Position numbers and translations under genes: made by a program
Part shown: positions 9,628 to 18,528 of the stretch, piece by piece
Numbering within the stretch: the stretch's first letter is position 1
Layout of the letters: each line of letters starts with the position of its first letter
Assembly: GCF_013409365.1 (NCBI RefSeq)
Contig: NZ_JACCBA010000001.1
Span: 8,184,001-8,248,000 of the forward strand
Reading direction: 5' to 3'
Length of the DNA: 64,000 nt
DNA from: Actinomadura luteofluorescens
GTDB lineage: Bacteria; Actinomycetota; Actinomycetes; Streptosporangiales; Streptosporangiaceae
Notes under the pieces: generated by a model
Told to the model about the DNA's origin: nothing
Database searches by the model: none
The model's input: the letters and a program-made list of their open reading frames with translations, nothing else

Positions 9628-9938
9628 CCTGCCTGGAGAATGACCCGCGGCTCAGGTTGGCTCAAGAGCCTGCCTTAAACTCTTTTGGCCGCATTGGGCA
9701 ACGAACACTGGATAGCGCACTTGTATGGGCCAGACTGACGGCCGCAGGAATGCCCAAGCTGCTGGGGCGTAGATCGCGCATGAGAGCACATCTGGTCGGA
9801 GTGTCACCGGTTTGCTCCGGTGGCCTCACCGCCTGAGGAGCGGGACCGCGACGGCATGCTCAAAAGGTGGCATCTGCCGCGATTCGCAGGGCTCTCAGGC
9901 GAACGCGCCGTGAGCTTCCCCCGGTTCCACGGACACCT
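9628..9938. other. Intergenic region between the restriction gene and the IS3 element
   Basis: No gene is seen. Near its right end, 9911-9926 (TGAGCTTCCCCCGGTT) is an imperfect copy of the adjacent IS3 terminal repeat (TGATCTTCCCCTGGTT), 28 bases away in the same orientation. It could be the end of a related element into which, or beside which, the present one inserted. Confidence 0.45.
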
Positions 9939-11208
9939 TGATCTTCCCCTGGTTTTTCGGACTTGATTGTTGAGAGACTGCGGACTTGGTGATAGCGAAG
10001 GAGACTCCGCCTCATGCCCAAGCCGTATCCGCCCGAGTTCCGACGCAAGGCTCTGGACCTTCTCGAATCCGGGCGGAACGTCCGCGATGTCGCGGCGGCG
10101 CTCGGCATCGCCGAGTCGTGCCTGCACCGGTGGCGTTCACGCGATCTCATCGAGCGGGGACTCAAAGCCCCCAGCGCCGGAGCGGTGGAGTCGGCGGCCC
10201 TGGCCGCGGCCAACCAACGGATTCAGGAGCTGGAGAACGAGGTCAAGATCCTGCGCAAGGCGGCGGCCGCGGTCGAGGAGGTGGTGCCCCCAAAACGGCG
10301 GTTCGAGCTCGTGACCGAGCTCGCCGATGAGGGAGTCCCGGTCAAGCAGTCCTGCCTGGCCCTGGGCGTCTCCCGCTCGGGATACTACGACGCCCGGTCC
10401 CGGCCTCCCTCGGCGCGGGCGATCAGGCATGCCTGGCTCACCGATCTGATCGGCACCGTCCACCAAGCCTCGCGGCAGACCTACGGGTCACCCCGCGTCC
10501 ACGCCGAGCTGGTGCAGGTCCACCAGATCACGGTGGGGTGCAACACCGTGGCCATGCTGATGCGGCGCCAGGGCCTGTCCGGGCTGCCGCTGCGGCGCCG
10601 CGCCAAACGGGCTCCGGCATCGACCGTGGTCACTGACCTGGTCAACCGCAACTTCCATCGCGACGGCCCGAATCTACTGTGAGTCACCGACATCACCGAA
10701 CATCCCACCCGGGAGGGCAAGCTCTACTGCTGCGTGGTGATCGACGCCTTCTCCCGGCGGGTCGTCGGCTGGGCCATCGACTCGCGCCAGCGGGCCGACC
10801 TGGCTACCAGCGCCCTGGGCATGGCCATCGACTCCCGCAGCGAGAACGGCCGGATTCCCGGCGCCGTCATCCACGGCGACCACGGCATCCAGTTCACCTC
10901 ATGGGCCTTCACCGAACGCGCCCGAAAGGCCGGCCTGCTTCCCTCTCTGGGAACCGTCGGCGACCCTTACGACAACGCCGTCGCCGAAGCGTTCTGGGGC
11001 AGGATGCAGACCGAACTGCTCAACCGGCGGCGCTGGAACACCCGCCTCGAACTCGCCAACGCGATCTTCGAATACATCGAAGGCTTCCACAACCGCACCC
11101 GGCGCCACTCCGCCCTCGGCTGGAAGTCACCACAAGAATTCGAACAACACCACCAACTCCAGGCCGCCGTCTCCTCACAAACGTGACCGGAAAACCAGGG
11201 GAAGATCA
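9939..11208 (+). mobile_element. IS3-family insertion sequence
   Basis: The element is bounded by terminal inverted repeats TGATCTTCCCCTGGTTTT at 9939-9956 and AAAACCAGGGGAAGATCA at 11191-11208, an exact 18-base match that continues imperfectly inward. It contains one transposase gene that nearly fills it. No target-site duplication was identified. Its right end lies about 90 bases from the stop codon of the M20 amidase gene, so it marks the boundary between accessory DNA and the amide-metabolism cluster. Confidence 0.85.
10014..11186 (+). pseudogene. IS3-family transposase (fused OrfAB) with one internal TGA
   Basis: The OrfA-like HTH part (residues about 1-90, YPPEFRRKALDLLESGRNVR) is fused in the same frame to the OrfB-like part, with a leucine-rich coiled segment (NQRIQELENEVKILRKAAA) and then the rve integrase core. 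The frame stops at TGA 10680-10682 just before VTDITEHPTREGKLY and resumes in the same frame to 11186, ending with the conserved NRTRRHSALGWKSP. The family normally has Trp at that site (LWVTDIT), so a single TGG-to-TGA change removes the catalytic core. Everything else is intact, suggesting recent inactivation or a base-call error. Confidence 0.85.
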
Positions 11209-11300
11209 GTCGGCATGCCCGAACCCAACCCCATTCCAGGCAGCCACCTACAGCCCCAGGTTGACAGCGGGAGTCTGCATCGTGCACCTGCTGCGCAACA

Positions 11301-12458
11301 TCATTGCCAGGCGTCGTCGACGAGGGGCAGCGCGGCGAGCACCCCGGCGGCCATGGCCCGGGCGGTCAGCTCGACCGCATCGTCCGCAGGCAGGAACTCC
11401 GCGTGGTGCAACGCCGCGCCGGCTGAGGACACACCCGCGAACATCATCACCGCGGGCGCCAGTGCGCCGAAGTAGGAGAAGTCGTCCGCGCCGCAGGACC
11501 GCAGTGGCGCGCTGACCGGCATCGCCTGGGCGTGCAGCCGTTCCCGCACGGCCGCGCTCAGACCCGGGTCGTTGTTCAGCACCGGCTCGCCCGGCGTCAT
11601 CTCGACGGCACCGGCGCACCCGTGCGCCGCCGCCGTGTGCTCGACCGTACGGATGAGGTCCTTGTGCAGCCGATCCCGGTCGTCCGGATGCAGGGTTCGG
11701 ATTGTGCCGCGCGACCGGACCTCCTCCGGGATGACGTTGGGCGCGGTCCCGGCGGACAGCTCGCCCACGGTCACCACGGCGGCGTGGGTGGGATCGGTGT
11801 GCCTGCTGACGAGCTGCTGGATCGCGGTCACGCACTGGCAGAGCGCGAGCACCGGGTCGGCGGCGAGGTGCGGATAGGCGCCGTGCCCGCCGTGCCCCTT
11901 GATCGTGATTGTGAACTCGTCGGCGGCGGCGTTGATCGGCCCCGCGTCCACGGCGACGGTGCCGTCGGGGATGCCGGGGTGCACGTGGACCGCGATGTAG
12001 GCGCGTACGGTCTGCGCCGCGAGCGCCGCGTCACGGGCGACGTCGAGGGCGCCGGAGGGGTACACCTCCTCGCGCGGCTGCAGGATGCCGAGTACCGGCA
12101 GCCCGGTACTCCGGGCCGCCCGCAGCAGCGCGGCCAGCGCGGCGAGATGCACGTCGTGGCCGCAGGCGTGCATGTAGCCGGCGCGTGCGGCCCACGGCAC
12201 CCCGGTGCGCTCGTTGATCGGCAACGCGTCGAGTTCGGCGCGTACCGCGATCGTGGGCCCGACGGGCCCCACCCGCAGCAGGCGGCCGGTCTCGGCGACT
12301 ATGACGCCGGGCTCGCGGACGAACGCGGCGACCCGTTCGGCCGTCGCGTGTTCCGCGCCGCCGGGCTCGGGGTTGGCGTGCAGGCGGCGCCGCAGCTCGA
12401 CCGCCTGGGGGATCTCTTCGCCGAGCGCCGCGAACAGGCGCCCGGCCAGGTCACCCAT
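11301..12458 (-). CDS. M20-family metallo-amidase (N-acyl-amino-acid amidohydrolase type)
   Basis: A cytoplasmic zinc amidohydrolase of the M20D (hippurate / IAA-amino-acid hydrolase) group, about 385 residues. The metal-binding motif GYMHACGHDVHLAALAALL lies in the N-terminal half, followed by the dimerisation domain (EFTITIKGHGGHGAYPHLAA, as in M20D members) and the C-terminal SCGADDFSYFGALAPAVM metal-ligand segment. Such enzymes remove acyl or aminoacyl groups from amide-linked amino acids. Two ATGs are possible, 12464 and 12458, and both overlap the end of the upstream amidohydrolase gene (stop 12451-12453), so translation is coupled. It is the last gene of the RpiR - ligase - amidohydrolase - amidase operon, and its substrate is probably the modified compound made or used by its partners. 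Confidence 0.85.
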   Translation of the reverse strand: MGDLAGRLFAALGEEIPQAVELRRRLHANPEPGGAEHATAERVAAFVREPGVIVAETGRLLRVGPVGPTIAVRAELDALPINERTGVPWAARAGYMHACGHDVHLAALAALLRAARSTGLPVLGILQPREEVYPSGALDVARDAALAAQTVRAYIAVHVHPGIPDGTVAVDAGPINAAADEFTITIKGHGGHGAYPHLAADPVLALCQCVTAIQQLVSRHTDPTHAAVVTVGELSAGTAPNVIPEEVRSRGTIRTLHPDDRDRLHKDLIRTVEHTAAAHGCAGAVEMTPGEPVLNNDPGLSAAVRERLHAQAMPVSAPLRSCGADDFSYFGALAPAVMMFAGVSSAGAALHHAEFLPADDAVELTARAMAAGVLAALPLVDDAWQ

Positions 12459-13554
12459 GGACATCCAGCCCGTAGACCCGAAGCGCGTTTCCTCCGCAGA
12501 CCAGGGATGTGATCCGCGCGACGTCCGCGGCGTCGACGTGCCCATCGTCCTGCCATCGGGCGAGTGTCGCGGCCAGTCCCCGGCGGAAGAGCAGGGAGCC
12601 GAGCAGGTACAGCTCGGGCAGGCCAAAGGCGTCGGAGCTGAACAGCACCTTGGTGTAGGGCGCCAGCTCCATCGACTCGGCGATCACCCGTTCCGCCGAG
12701 GGGCCGGTGAAACTGACGGCGAGCCCCACGTCGAAGTGGACGTGCGGGTACACGGCCGCGAGATACCCCGCCTCACGGTGGTAGGGGTAACAGTGCAACA
12801 GCATGATCGGTACGGAGACGGCCCGGATGAACTCCGTCATCAGCGTCGGATCGTTGCGGTACAGCACGATGTCGGGGTCGCCGTAGCCCACGTGGAACTG
12901 CAGCGGCAGCCCGAGGTCGACCCCGCACCACAGCGCGTGCCGGAGCAGCACCGGGTCCTCGACCCGCCCGCCGGCGCGCAGCCAGGCGTCCGCGGCGGCG
13001 AGCACCTCCCGGCGGCCGGGCCGCGCCGGGTCGAAGTCCAGCCCGTGGCGGTAGGCGATGATGGACTTCAGCCCGACGCTGCGGCTCTCGGCGCACTCGG
13101 CGGCGAGCGTCGCGCCGAAGCCGTCTGCCAGGTGCGCAGCCCCCTCCCAGGCGGTGCTCTCGAGTACGGCCTCCAACCGGGTGATCTCGCGGGTGCTGAC
13201 GTCGCCGATCCGCTCCATCTCCGCCGGGGTGAGCAGGTCGGCCGCCCGGAATCCGCAGTCGAGGAGGAACGTGTCGATCCCGGCCGCGGCGAGCAGCCGC
13301 CTGGCCACCTCGGCGCAGCCGAGTTCGTTCCGGCGGGCGAGGTAGCCGCCGGGCGCGGCGTGCGGAGGCAATCCGAGGACCGGCGCGCAGTGTGCCCGGA
13401 TCGCGAGCCCGACCGGACTGTCGAAGTGGCTCGTGCCCGGGGCCGGCGGTGTCGTCGCCTCGGTCGCGAGCTGCTCGAACTCCTCGCGACCCAGGTCGGT
13501 GCGGATGAGTCCATGGCAGTGGTGGTCGACCATGACCAGGGAGTCAGTAGACAT
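12451..13554 (-). CDS. FluG-type amidohydrolase (amidohydrolase-2 TIM barrel)
   Basis: A 367-residue TIM-barrel metal-dependent hydrolase of the amidohydrolase-2 family. The N-terminal metal motif is MVDHHCHG, and further ligands are likely in LPLQFHVGYGD, IMLLHCYPYHREAGYLA and VLFSSDAFGLPE. Proteins of this type are found fused to glutamine-synthetase-like domains in fungal and plant FluG/nodulin proteins. Here the partner is a separate gene directly upstream that overlaps it by 11 bases. By analogy the pair handles one gamma-glutamyl or related amide compound. The reaction is not known from sequence, and a decarboxylase or isomerase role, as in other amidohydrolase-2 members, cannot be excluded. 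Confidence 0.8.
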   Translation of the reverse strand: MSTDSLVMVDHHCHGLIRTDLGREEFEQLATEATTPPAPGTSHFDSPVGLAIRAHCAPVLGLPPHAAPGGYLARRNELGCAEVARRLLAAAGIDTFLLDCGFRAADLLTPAEMERIGDVSTREITRLEAVLESTAWEGAAHLADGFGATLAAECAESRSVGLKSIIAYRHGLDFDPARPGRREVLAAADAWLRAGGRVEDPVLLRHALWCGVDLGLPLQFHVGYGDPDIVLYRNDPTLMTEFIRAVSVPIMLLHCYPYHREAGYLAAVYPHVHFDVGLAVSFTGPSAERVIAESMELAPYTKVLFSSDAFGLPELYLLGSLLFRRGLAATLARWQDDGHVDAADVARITSLVCGGNALRVYGLDVHG

Positions 13555-14833
13555 GCGCGAGCACCTCGTGGACGTCTTTGGTGGTCTCGGCCAGCGCCAG
13601 CTCGGTGTGCTTGACGGCCTCGAAGCAGGCGAGCAGGCGCGGTGGGAACCAACCGCGTACGGTCTCGTCCGCGGCGAGCGCGCGCAGCGCGTCGGGCAGC
13701 GACGCCGGAAGTGGCGCGAACCGGGCGGCGGCCCGGCCGTGCTCGGTGAGCTCGCCGACCTCCCCTGTGACCGGCTCCGGTGGGATGAGGCCGCCAGCGA
13801 TGCCCGCGGTGCCGGCCCGGATCAGCGCGGCGAGCAGCAGCCAGGGGTTGGCGGTGGCGTCGGCGGCACGGTATTCGAGGTTGGCGGTGCCGGCGGCGCT
13901 GTTCACCGGCGAGCAGATCCGCACCATCGCCTCGCGGTGACGCAGCCCGAGGAAGGCGCCGCCGGAGCTCCACTTGTGCGGCCGTAGCCGGTCGTAGGAG
14001 ATCACGCTCGACGCGGTCAGCGCGACCAGCGCCTGCGCGTGGTCGAGGATCCCGGCGGCGAACGCCCCGGCGGGCGCGGACAACCCGCCCGGCCCGGTCG
14101 GGTCGTGGGTCGCGGGTGTCCCGTCCGGCTGGAGGAGGCTCACGTGCACGTGCACGCCGTTGCCCGTGCCCCCGGAGACGGGCATCGGCGTGAACGACGC
14201 GCGTCGCCCGTGTCGGGCCGCGACGTCGCGGACGAGTTCGCGCAGCAGGATCGCCTGGTCGGCGGCTGCCACCGGCGGTGCCGGCCGGAGGGTGACCTCG
14301 TACTGGTTGGTGCCGTACTCGGGCAGCCAGTTCTCGGGTTCGAGCCCGGCTGCTCCCAGCGTCGCGACTAGCGTCGAACCGAAAGGTTCGGCCGCGCGCA
14401 GGCCACGAATCGAGAATGCTGGGTACGGCTCGTGGCCGTCCAGGGTGAACTCCTGCTCGAACGACACCAGCAGGCGCAATCCGGTGGCCGCCTCGAAGTC
14501 GCGTACCGCGTTGCGGAGCGTCGTGCGGGCGCAGCAGTCCCACGGCTCTCCATCGCAGGTCACGGAGTCGGCCAGGTAGAGGGCGAGGGCGCCGCCGCCG
14601 AGCACGGGCTCGATCTCGGCCCGGGTCGCGGGGTCGGGGCGCAGCCTCAGGTCGCCCGCCGAGCCGAACGGGTTGGGGTCGGCGATCTCACCGAAGGCGG
14701 TGAGCGCCAGGTTGGCGGGCACCCAGCCGACCCCGGTGGTGAGCCGGTCGGACAGATCCTCGACGGGGAACGTGCGTCCGCGACAGACCGCCACCAGATC
14801 GCTCGTCGCGACGCAGACAAGGTCCTTGGTCAA
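13544..14833 (-). CDS. Glutamine-synthetase-like gamma-glutamyl ligase
   Basis: A 429-residue GS-fold ligase. Features are a short N-terminal beta-grasp region (DLVCVATSDLVAVCRGRTFP), the glutamate/metal motif VSFEQEF (about 124-130), GTNQYEVTLRP (174-184), the ATP/metal motif GNGVHVHVSLLQ (224-235), and NLEYRAADATANPWLLLAAL near 300. The canonical RIExR pattern is altered to NLEYR, which fits a GlnA3/GlnA4/PuuA-type ligase acting on an amine other than ammonia. The start is a TTG at 14833, ten bases after GGAGG, overlapping the rpiR stop in TTGA. No ATG lies nearby, and the much longer upstream open frame is only the shadow of the regulator gene. With the amidohydrolase, amidase and APC permease it suggests uptake and gamma-glutamylation of an unidentified amine. 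Confidence 0.85.
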   Translation of the reverse strand: MTKDLVCVATSDLVAVCRGRTFPVEDLSDRLTTGVGWVPANLALTAFGEIADPNPFGSAGDLRLRPDPATRAEIEPVLGGGALALYLADSVTCDGEPWDCCARTTLRNAVRDFEAATGLRLLVSFEQEFTLDGHEPYPAFSIRGLRAAEPFGSTLVATLGAAGLEPENWLPEYGTNQYEVTLRPAPPVAAADQAILLRELVRDVAARHGRRASFTPMPVSGGTGNGVHVHVSLLQPDGTPATHDPTGPGGLSAPAGAFAAGILDHAQALVALTASSVISYDRLRPHKWSSGGAFLGLRHREAMVRICSPVNSAAGTANLEYRAADATANPWLLLAALIRAGTAGIAGGLIPPEPVTGEVGELTEHGRAAARFAPLPASLPDALRALAADETVRGWFPPRLLACFEAVKHTELALAETTKDVHEVLAHVY

Positions 14834-15693
14834 TGTTCTCGTACCTCCCGGTCGGCCGTAAGAAGCTGGTCGAACTCCGAAACCCGCTCGCGCGGCACCT
14901 CGCCCATCTCGTCGACGATCGCGGCCACGAGCGCCTCCACCAGGGCCATCGCCGGGGTCAGGGCGTCGAACGGCGACGGCGTGGTGACGGTCGCGGGCAG
15001 CACGACATCGGCCACCGCCGCCGCCGGGGACAGCCAGGGATCGGTGAAGAGCACGACCTTGGCGCCGCGAGCCGCGGCCTGCTCGGCGAAGCGGACGGTG
15101 TCGGACTGATAGCGCCGGTAGTCGAACACGACGACCGTGTCGGACCGGCCGATGTCGATCAGATATTCGGCGTGCTCGTGGACGCCGCCGGAGACGTAGG
15201 TGGCGCGCGGGCGCAACTGCCGCAGGTGCATGACCAGATAGCGCGCGAGAAGCGTGCTGAAGTATCCCCCGATGGTCCACGCGGGCCGGCGGCCGTCGGC
15301 GAGCAGCGCCGCCGCCCGCTCCAGTTCCCCGTCGGGCAGTTGGCTGAACGTCTCGCGTATCCCCCGGCTGAACATGTCGCGCGAGCGCGGGCCCGGGGCT
15401 TCGTCGAAGCTGGTGTCGTACTGGGTGAGCGGCGAGGTCAGCCGGTCCTGTAGCTCGATCTTGAGCGCGGTCTGGAGGTCGGCGTAACCGGCGAAGCCCA
15501 GCCGTTGAGCGAGTCTCAGCACGGTCGGGGCGCTGACCGTGGCCCGCCGGGCGAGCGCCGCGACGGGTTCGAGCGCGACGGTCGGGTAGCCCGCCAGCAG
15601 CGTACGGGCGACCTTCTGCTCGGCGGGGGGCAGCGTGCCGACGAGGGCGCGCAGCCGCTCGGCCAGCGTACGGCCCGGCTCGGACTCTGTCAT
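14830..15693 (-). CDS. RpiR-family transcriptional regulator (HTH + SIS domain)
   Basis: About 287 residues from the ATG at 15693. The N-terminal HTH_6 domain (about 10-85) contains PPAEQKVARTLLAGYP and the recognition helix region ATVSAPTVLRLAQRLGFAGY. The C-terminal SIS domain (about 120-270) includes WTIGGYFSTLLARYLVMHLR and SDTVVVFDYRRYQSDTV. RpiR regulators usually sense phosphosugars through SIS, but members also control amino-sugar and amino-acid catabolism. It is the first gene of the minus-strand operon and faces the APC permease, so it probably controls both units through the operator-bearing gap. The stop codon overlaps the ligase TTG start by four bases. Confidence 0.9.
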   Translation of the reverse strand: MTESEPGRTLAERLRALVGTLPPAEQKVARTLLAGYPTVALEPVAALARRATVSAPTVLRLAQRLGFAGYADLQTALKIELQDRLTSPLTQYDTSFDEAPGPRSRDMFSRGIRETFSQLPDGELERAAALLADGRRPAWTIGGYFSTLLARYLVMHLRQLRPRATYVSGGVHEHAEYLIDIGRSDTVVVFDYRRYQSDTVRFAEQAAARGAKVVLFTDPWLSPAAAVADVVLPATVTTPSPFDALTPAMALVEALVAAIVDEMGEVPRERVSEFDQLLTADREVREH

Positions 15694-15719
15694 ACTGCAA
15701 ATCATTACATCAACTCCTA

Positions 15720-15749
15720 TTGACAGGCAACCTGTAACGAAACAAATAT
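15720..15749 (+). promoter_or_regulatory. Promoter and palindromic operator of the APC permease / RpiR divergent gap
   Basis: A consensus -35 TTGACA (15720-15725) overlaps a perfect palindrome ACAGG-CAA-CCTGT (15723-15735). A -10-like AAATAT lies at 15744-15749 (18-base spacing). The 95-base gap separates rpiR from the permease gene. A palindrome on the -35 box of divergent genes is the expected place for the RpiR-type regulator to act. A TTACA near 15706 and TGTAA at 15733-15737 form a looser, longer dyad that could be an alternative site. Confidence 0.5.
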
Positions 15750-15788
15750 GTACGCTCACAAGCTCACAAGCCGCTGAGGAGGCACGTC

Positions 15789-17216
15789 GTGCGTCGGAAT
15801 CTCACCTTGTGGGGGGCGCTCGGGCTATCCCTCGCCATCACCGCCCCCACCCTGGCCATGGGTCTCAACGGCGCGTTGCCCGCGAAGCTCGCGGGCCCCG
15901 CAGTGCCTTTGGTGTTCCTCATCGGCTTCGTCGGTGTGGCGGCGGTGATGTACGGGTTCGTCCGGCTCACCCGCTACTTCAACCACGCGGGCTCGGTGTA
16001 CGCGCTGGCCGGGGTGACGATGGGGCCGCGGGCCGGCTTCTTCGGCGGGTTCGCGCTCCTCGGCGTCTACACCGCCCTCGCGATCAGCACCTTGGGGTCG
16101 ACGGCCCAGTTCGCGAAGGTGTTCCTCGCCGACGCCGGGGTCCATCTCGACATCCCCTGGCCGGTCATCGCGCTGGCGACACTCGCGTTCGCGACCTATC
16201 TGGCCACCATGGACACCCGCAACGCGACCCGCGTGCTGCTGGCCATCGAGTCCATCGGCATCGTGCTCATGCTGGTGATCGTGGTGGTGGTGTTCGCCAA
16301 GCTCGCGGGGGGAGACGCGCCGCGCGGGCAGACCTTCAGCTCCGACGTGCTCGTGCCGAGCGGAGTCTCCTTCGGCGCGATCATGGCGGCCACGGTCTAC
16401 GCCTTCCTGTCCTTCGCCGGCATCGAGGGCGCGGCGGCTCTCGGCGAGGAGACCCGTGACCCTCGGCGCAACATTCCACGCTCGATCATCGGCGCGGTGC
16501 TGTTGACCGGCGTGCTGTACTTCGTGGTGATGCTGGCCCAGACGCTCGGCTTCGGCACGGACGCGGCCGGGGTGAAGGCGTTCGGTGAATCCGGCGCGCC
16601 ACTTGCGGACGTCGCCAAGTCCTACGTCGGAAGTACCGTCGCCACCGCGTTCTCCGGCGCCGCGACCGTGAGTTCGTTCGCGGCGACGCTGGGGTGCGTG
16701 ACCGCGGCGAGCCGGATCCTGTTCGCGCTCGGCCGCGACGGCTTCGGGTTCGCCGCCTGGGCCCGGGAACCCCGGCGCGGCGGCACACCGATCCCGGCAC
16801 TGCTCACGGTCGCGGCCGTGTCCGTGGTGGCCACGCTGGCCCACGCGATCGCTGGTACCTCGCCGTTCGATATGTACTTCTACTGGGCCACGCTCGGCGT
16901 GATTGGCCTGCTGGTCGTGTACGCGGTGACGAGCCTCGGCGCGCTGCGGTACCTGTTCACCCGCGGGCTGGCCCCGCGCTGGGAGGCGGTGATCCCGGTC
17001 GTGGCGGTCGCCTATCTGGCCTACGTGTTCTACAAGCAGGTGTGGCCAGTCCCCGACCCGCCGTACAACCTGTTCCCCTACATCGTCGCGGCGTGGCTGC
17101 TCGCCGGGGTCACGATGATCGTGTTCCGCCCGGAGCTGACCCGGCGCATCGGCGAGGGCTTCGAACGCGCCGAGGGCCTGCTGGACAACGAACCCACGGC
17201 CCCGTCGAACACCTGA
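15789..17216 (+). CDS. APC-family amino acid/amine permease
   Basis: A 475-residue integral membrane transporter with about twelve hydrophobic segments. The N-terminal LWGALGLSLAITAPTLAMGL and the FSGAATVSSFAATLGCVTAASR region (about residues 285-310) match the amino acid-polyamine-organocation superfamily, and the central segment AGIEGAAALGEETRDPRRNI is the conserved APC loop. The start is GTG at 15789 with GAGGAGG (15774-15780) upstream. It would import an amino acid, amine or related compound for the ligase, amidohydrolase and amidase encoded divergently. The specificity cannot be read from sequence. Confidence 0.9.
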   Translation: MRRNLTLWGALGLSLAITAPTLAMGLNGALPAKLAGPAVPLVFLIGFVGVAAVMYGFVRLTRYFNHAGSVYALAGVTMGPRAGFFGGFALLGVYTALAISTLGSTAQFAKVFLADAGVHLDIPWPVIALATLAFATYLATMDTRNATRVLLAIESIGIVLMLVIVVVVFAKLAGGDAPRGQTFSSDVLVPSGVSFGAIMAATVYAFLSFAGIEGAAALGEETRDPRRNIPRSIIGAVLLTGVLYFVVMLAQTLGFGTDAAGVKAFGESGAPLADVAKSYVGSTVATAFSGAATVSSFAATLGCVTAASRILFALGRDGFGFAAWAREPRRGGTPIPALLTVAAVSVVATLAHAIAGTSPFDMYFYWATLGVIGLLVVYAVTSLGALRYLFTRGLAPRWEAVIPVVAVAYLAYVFYKQVWPVPDPPYNLFPYIVAAWLLAGVTMIVFRPELTRRIGEGFERAEGLLDNEPTAPSNT

Positions 17217-17247
17217 CCGCCCGCGCCGCCCCGCACCCTACCTGTCA

Positions 17248-17285
17248 GCGTGGCCTCACCGTGCTATCCCCGGGTGGGGCCACGC
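17248..17285 (+). terminator. Terminator-like hairpin after the APC permease
   Basis: GCGTGGCCTCACC (17248-17260) pairs with GGTGGGGCCACGC (17273-17285) with one mismatch. The hairpin lies about 30 bases after the permease stop codon. There is no strong T-run, which is usual for GC-rich actinomycetes. Confidence 0.5.
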
Positions 17286-17539
17286 CCACAGCCAAGGTAC
17301 AGCGGCGCACAGGCGCTTGACGTGGAGGCCCGGACGATGCGGCGGTACGGGCCATGTTCACACGTGAGGTGCAGCGGCGCGCGCATCCACGAAGGTCCGT
17401 CATCGGATGTGGGTGGTTCCGACGACCCCCCGTCTAATTACAGCGCCAGTGTTCCGGGCGTTGACGTATTGCCCTTGTGGCTTGTGTCCATACATAGCAC
17501 TCCGCGCGGAGTACGGCCTTGGCCAGGGCCATCATGCGG

Positions 17540-17821
17540 TTTCGCGACGTGGAGGGCGTCGATCGAGTCGGACTCTCCCTGGAATCGGCGGGTCCTGGCG
17601 GTCGAGGCATCCACTTCCACGACCTGCACGTTCTGGTCGGCCAGTAGCCGGGCCAGCCCGGCACCGTAGGCACCGGTGCCCTCGACACCGATCCGCAGCA
17701 GGTCCCCGAACCGGCGCATCCAGGCCAGCAGAGCGGCGTAGTCGACCGCTGTAGCGGGGAACTGCTCGGTGCCCAGCACTCGCCATACCTGGTCGATCAC
17801 GGCCGAGGTGTGAGGGTCCAG
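17540..17821 (-). pseudogene. IS110-family transposase fragment
   Basis: The frame contains FPATAVDYAALLAWMRRFGD, then RIGVEGTGAYGAGLARLL, QNVQVVEVDASTARTRR and GESDSIDALHVA. This is the DEDD (RuvC-like) N-terminal half of IS110 transposases, including the EGTGxYG motif. The true N-terminus and the whole C-terminal transposase_20 domain with its catalytic Ser are missing. IS110 elements have no terminal repeats to mark the original ends. Confidence 0.75.
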
Positions 17822-18092
17822 ATGGGTTCGACACCGCCGACGAATTCGAATACGGCCTGTGCGGGCGGAGACCAGCCGGGGCATCAGAACGTGGTGACCG
17901 GCGTATTCCCGTTGTCACCGTGGTTTCGCGGCGGTCCCCTGGGCGTCTGGGCGCAGACGAGTCATCTCGATGCGCCATGGCGGTGCCCAGGTCGGTCGTA
18001 GGCGGGGGCGGGGGCGGTCGTGGTGGTCGGAGTCGTAGGCGCGAGCAGCGTCTTGGGGCGGTCCGGCCAGGGCCGGGACACCGGGGCCGGTT

Positions 18093-18452
18093 TGTGTTGT
18101 TACCCGAAGCCATCAACGCACGCGCTAGGTGCGGATGAACCAGGTACTGCAGGTCTTCCCAGGACCAGCGTGCGGCTGGATTGCTCTCGGGGTCACACCC
18201 GAATCGAAACCGTTTCTGATAGTCGGGGCGGAGGCTGAGCAAGGTGTTGATGCCAGTGACCAGGCGCCCGTCTTCGGCGTAGCGGAACTCGACCATGGGC
18301 TTTTCGTTCGCGTGCAGCACCACGGCCGTCGCGCCGACCGAGACCCTGCGCACCAGGTCGTCGTCTTCGACGCACAGCCAGCTTCCGTGCTCCCACGCCC
18401 ATGCCCACGACGCGTACTGTCCGGCAGATACCACTAGGCGTCGTCGTAGCAC
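18093..18452 (-). pseudogene. DUF6461-like fragment
   Basis: About 117 residues resemble the DUF6461 family of actinomycetes: WAWEHGSWLCVEDDDLVRRV, then a strand-rich segment and FRYAEDGRLVTGINTLLSLR. The N-terminal part expected in the family is missing and the frame runs on into unrelated sequence after about 18093. The function of the family is unknown. It lies among IS debris, so it is probably a truncated relic. Confidence 0.5.
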
Positions 18453-18528
18453 CCTCGACGACCCGCGCGCCGTGGCACTCCTATTGACGGACCTGCTGCG
18501 GGCGCTGCAGAGGAGGTAGAAGCAGAGC

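Noticed and set aside
10680..10682. Selenocysteine or programmed read-through at the TGA in the IS3 transposase
   Set aside because: Relatives have Trp at this position and a single TGG-to-TGA change explains it. No SECIS-like structure was apparent.
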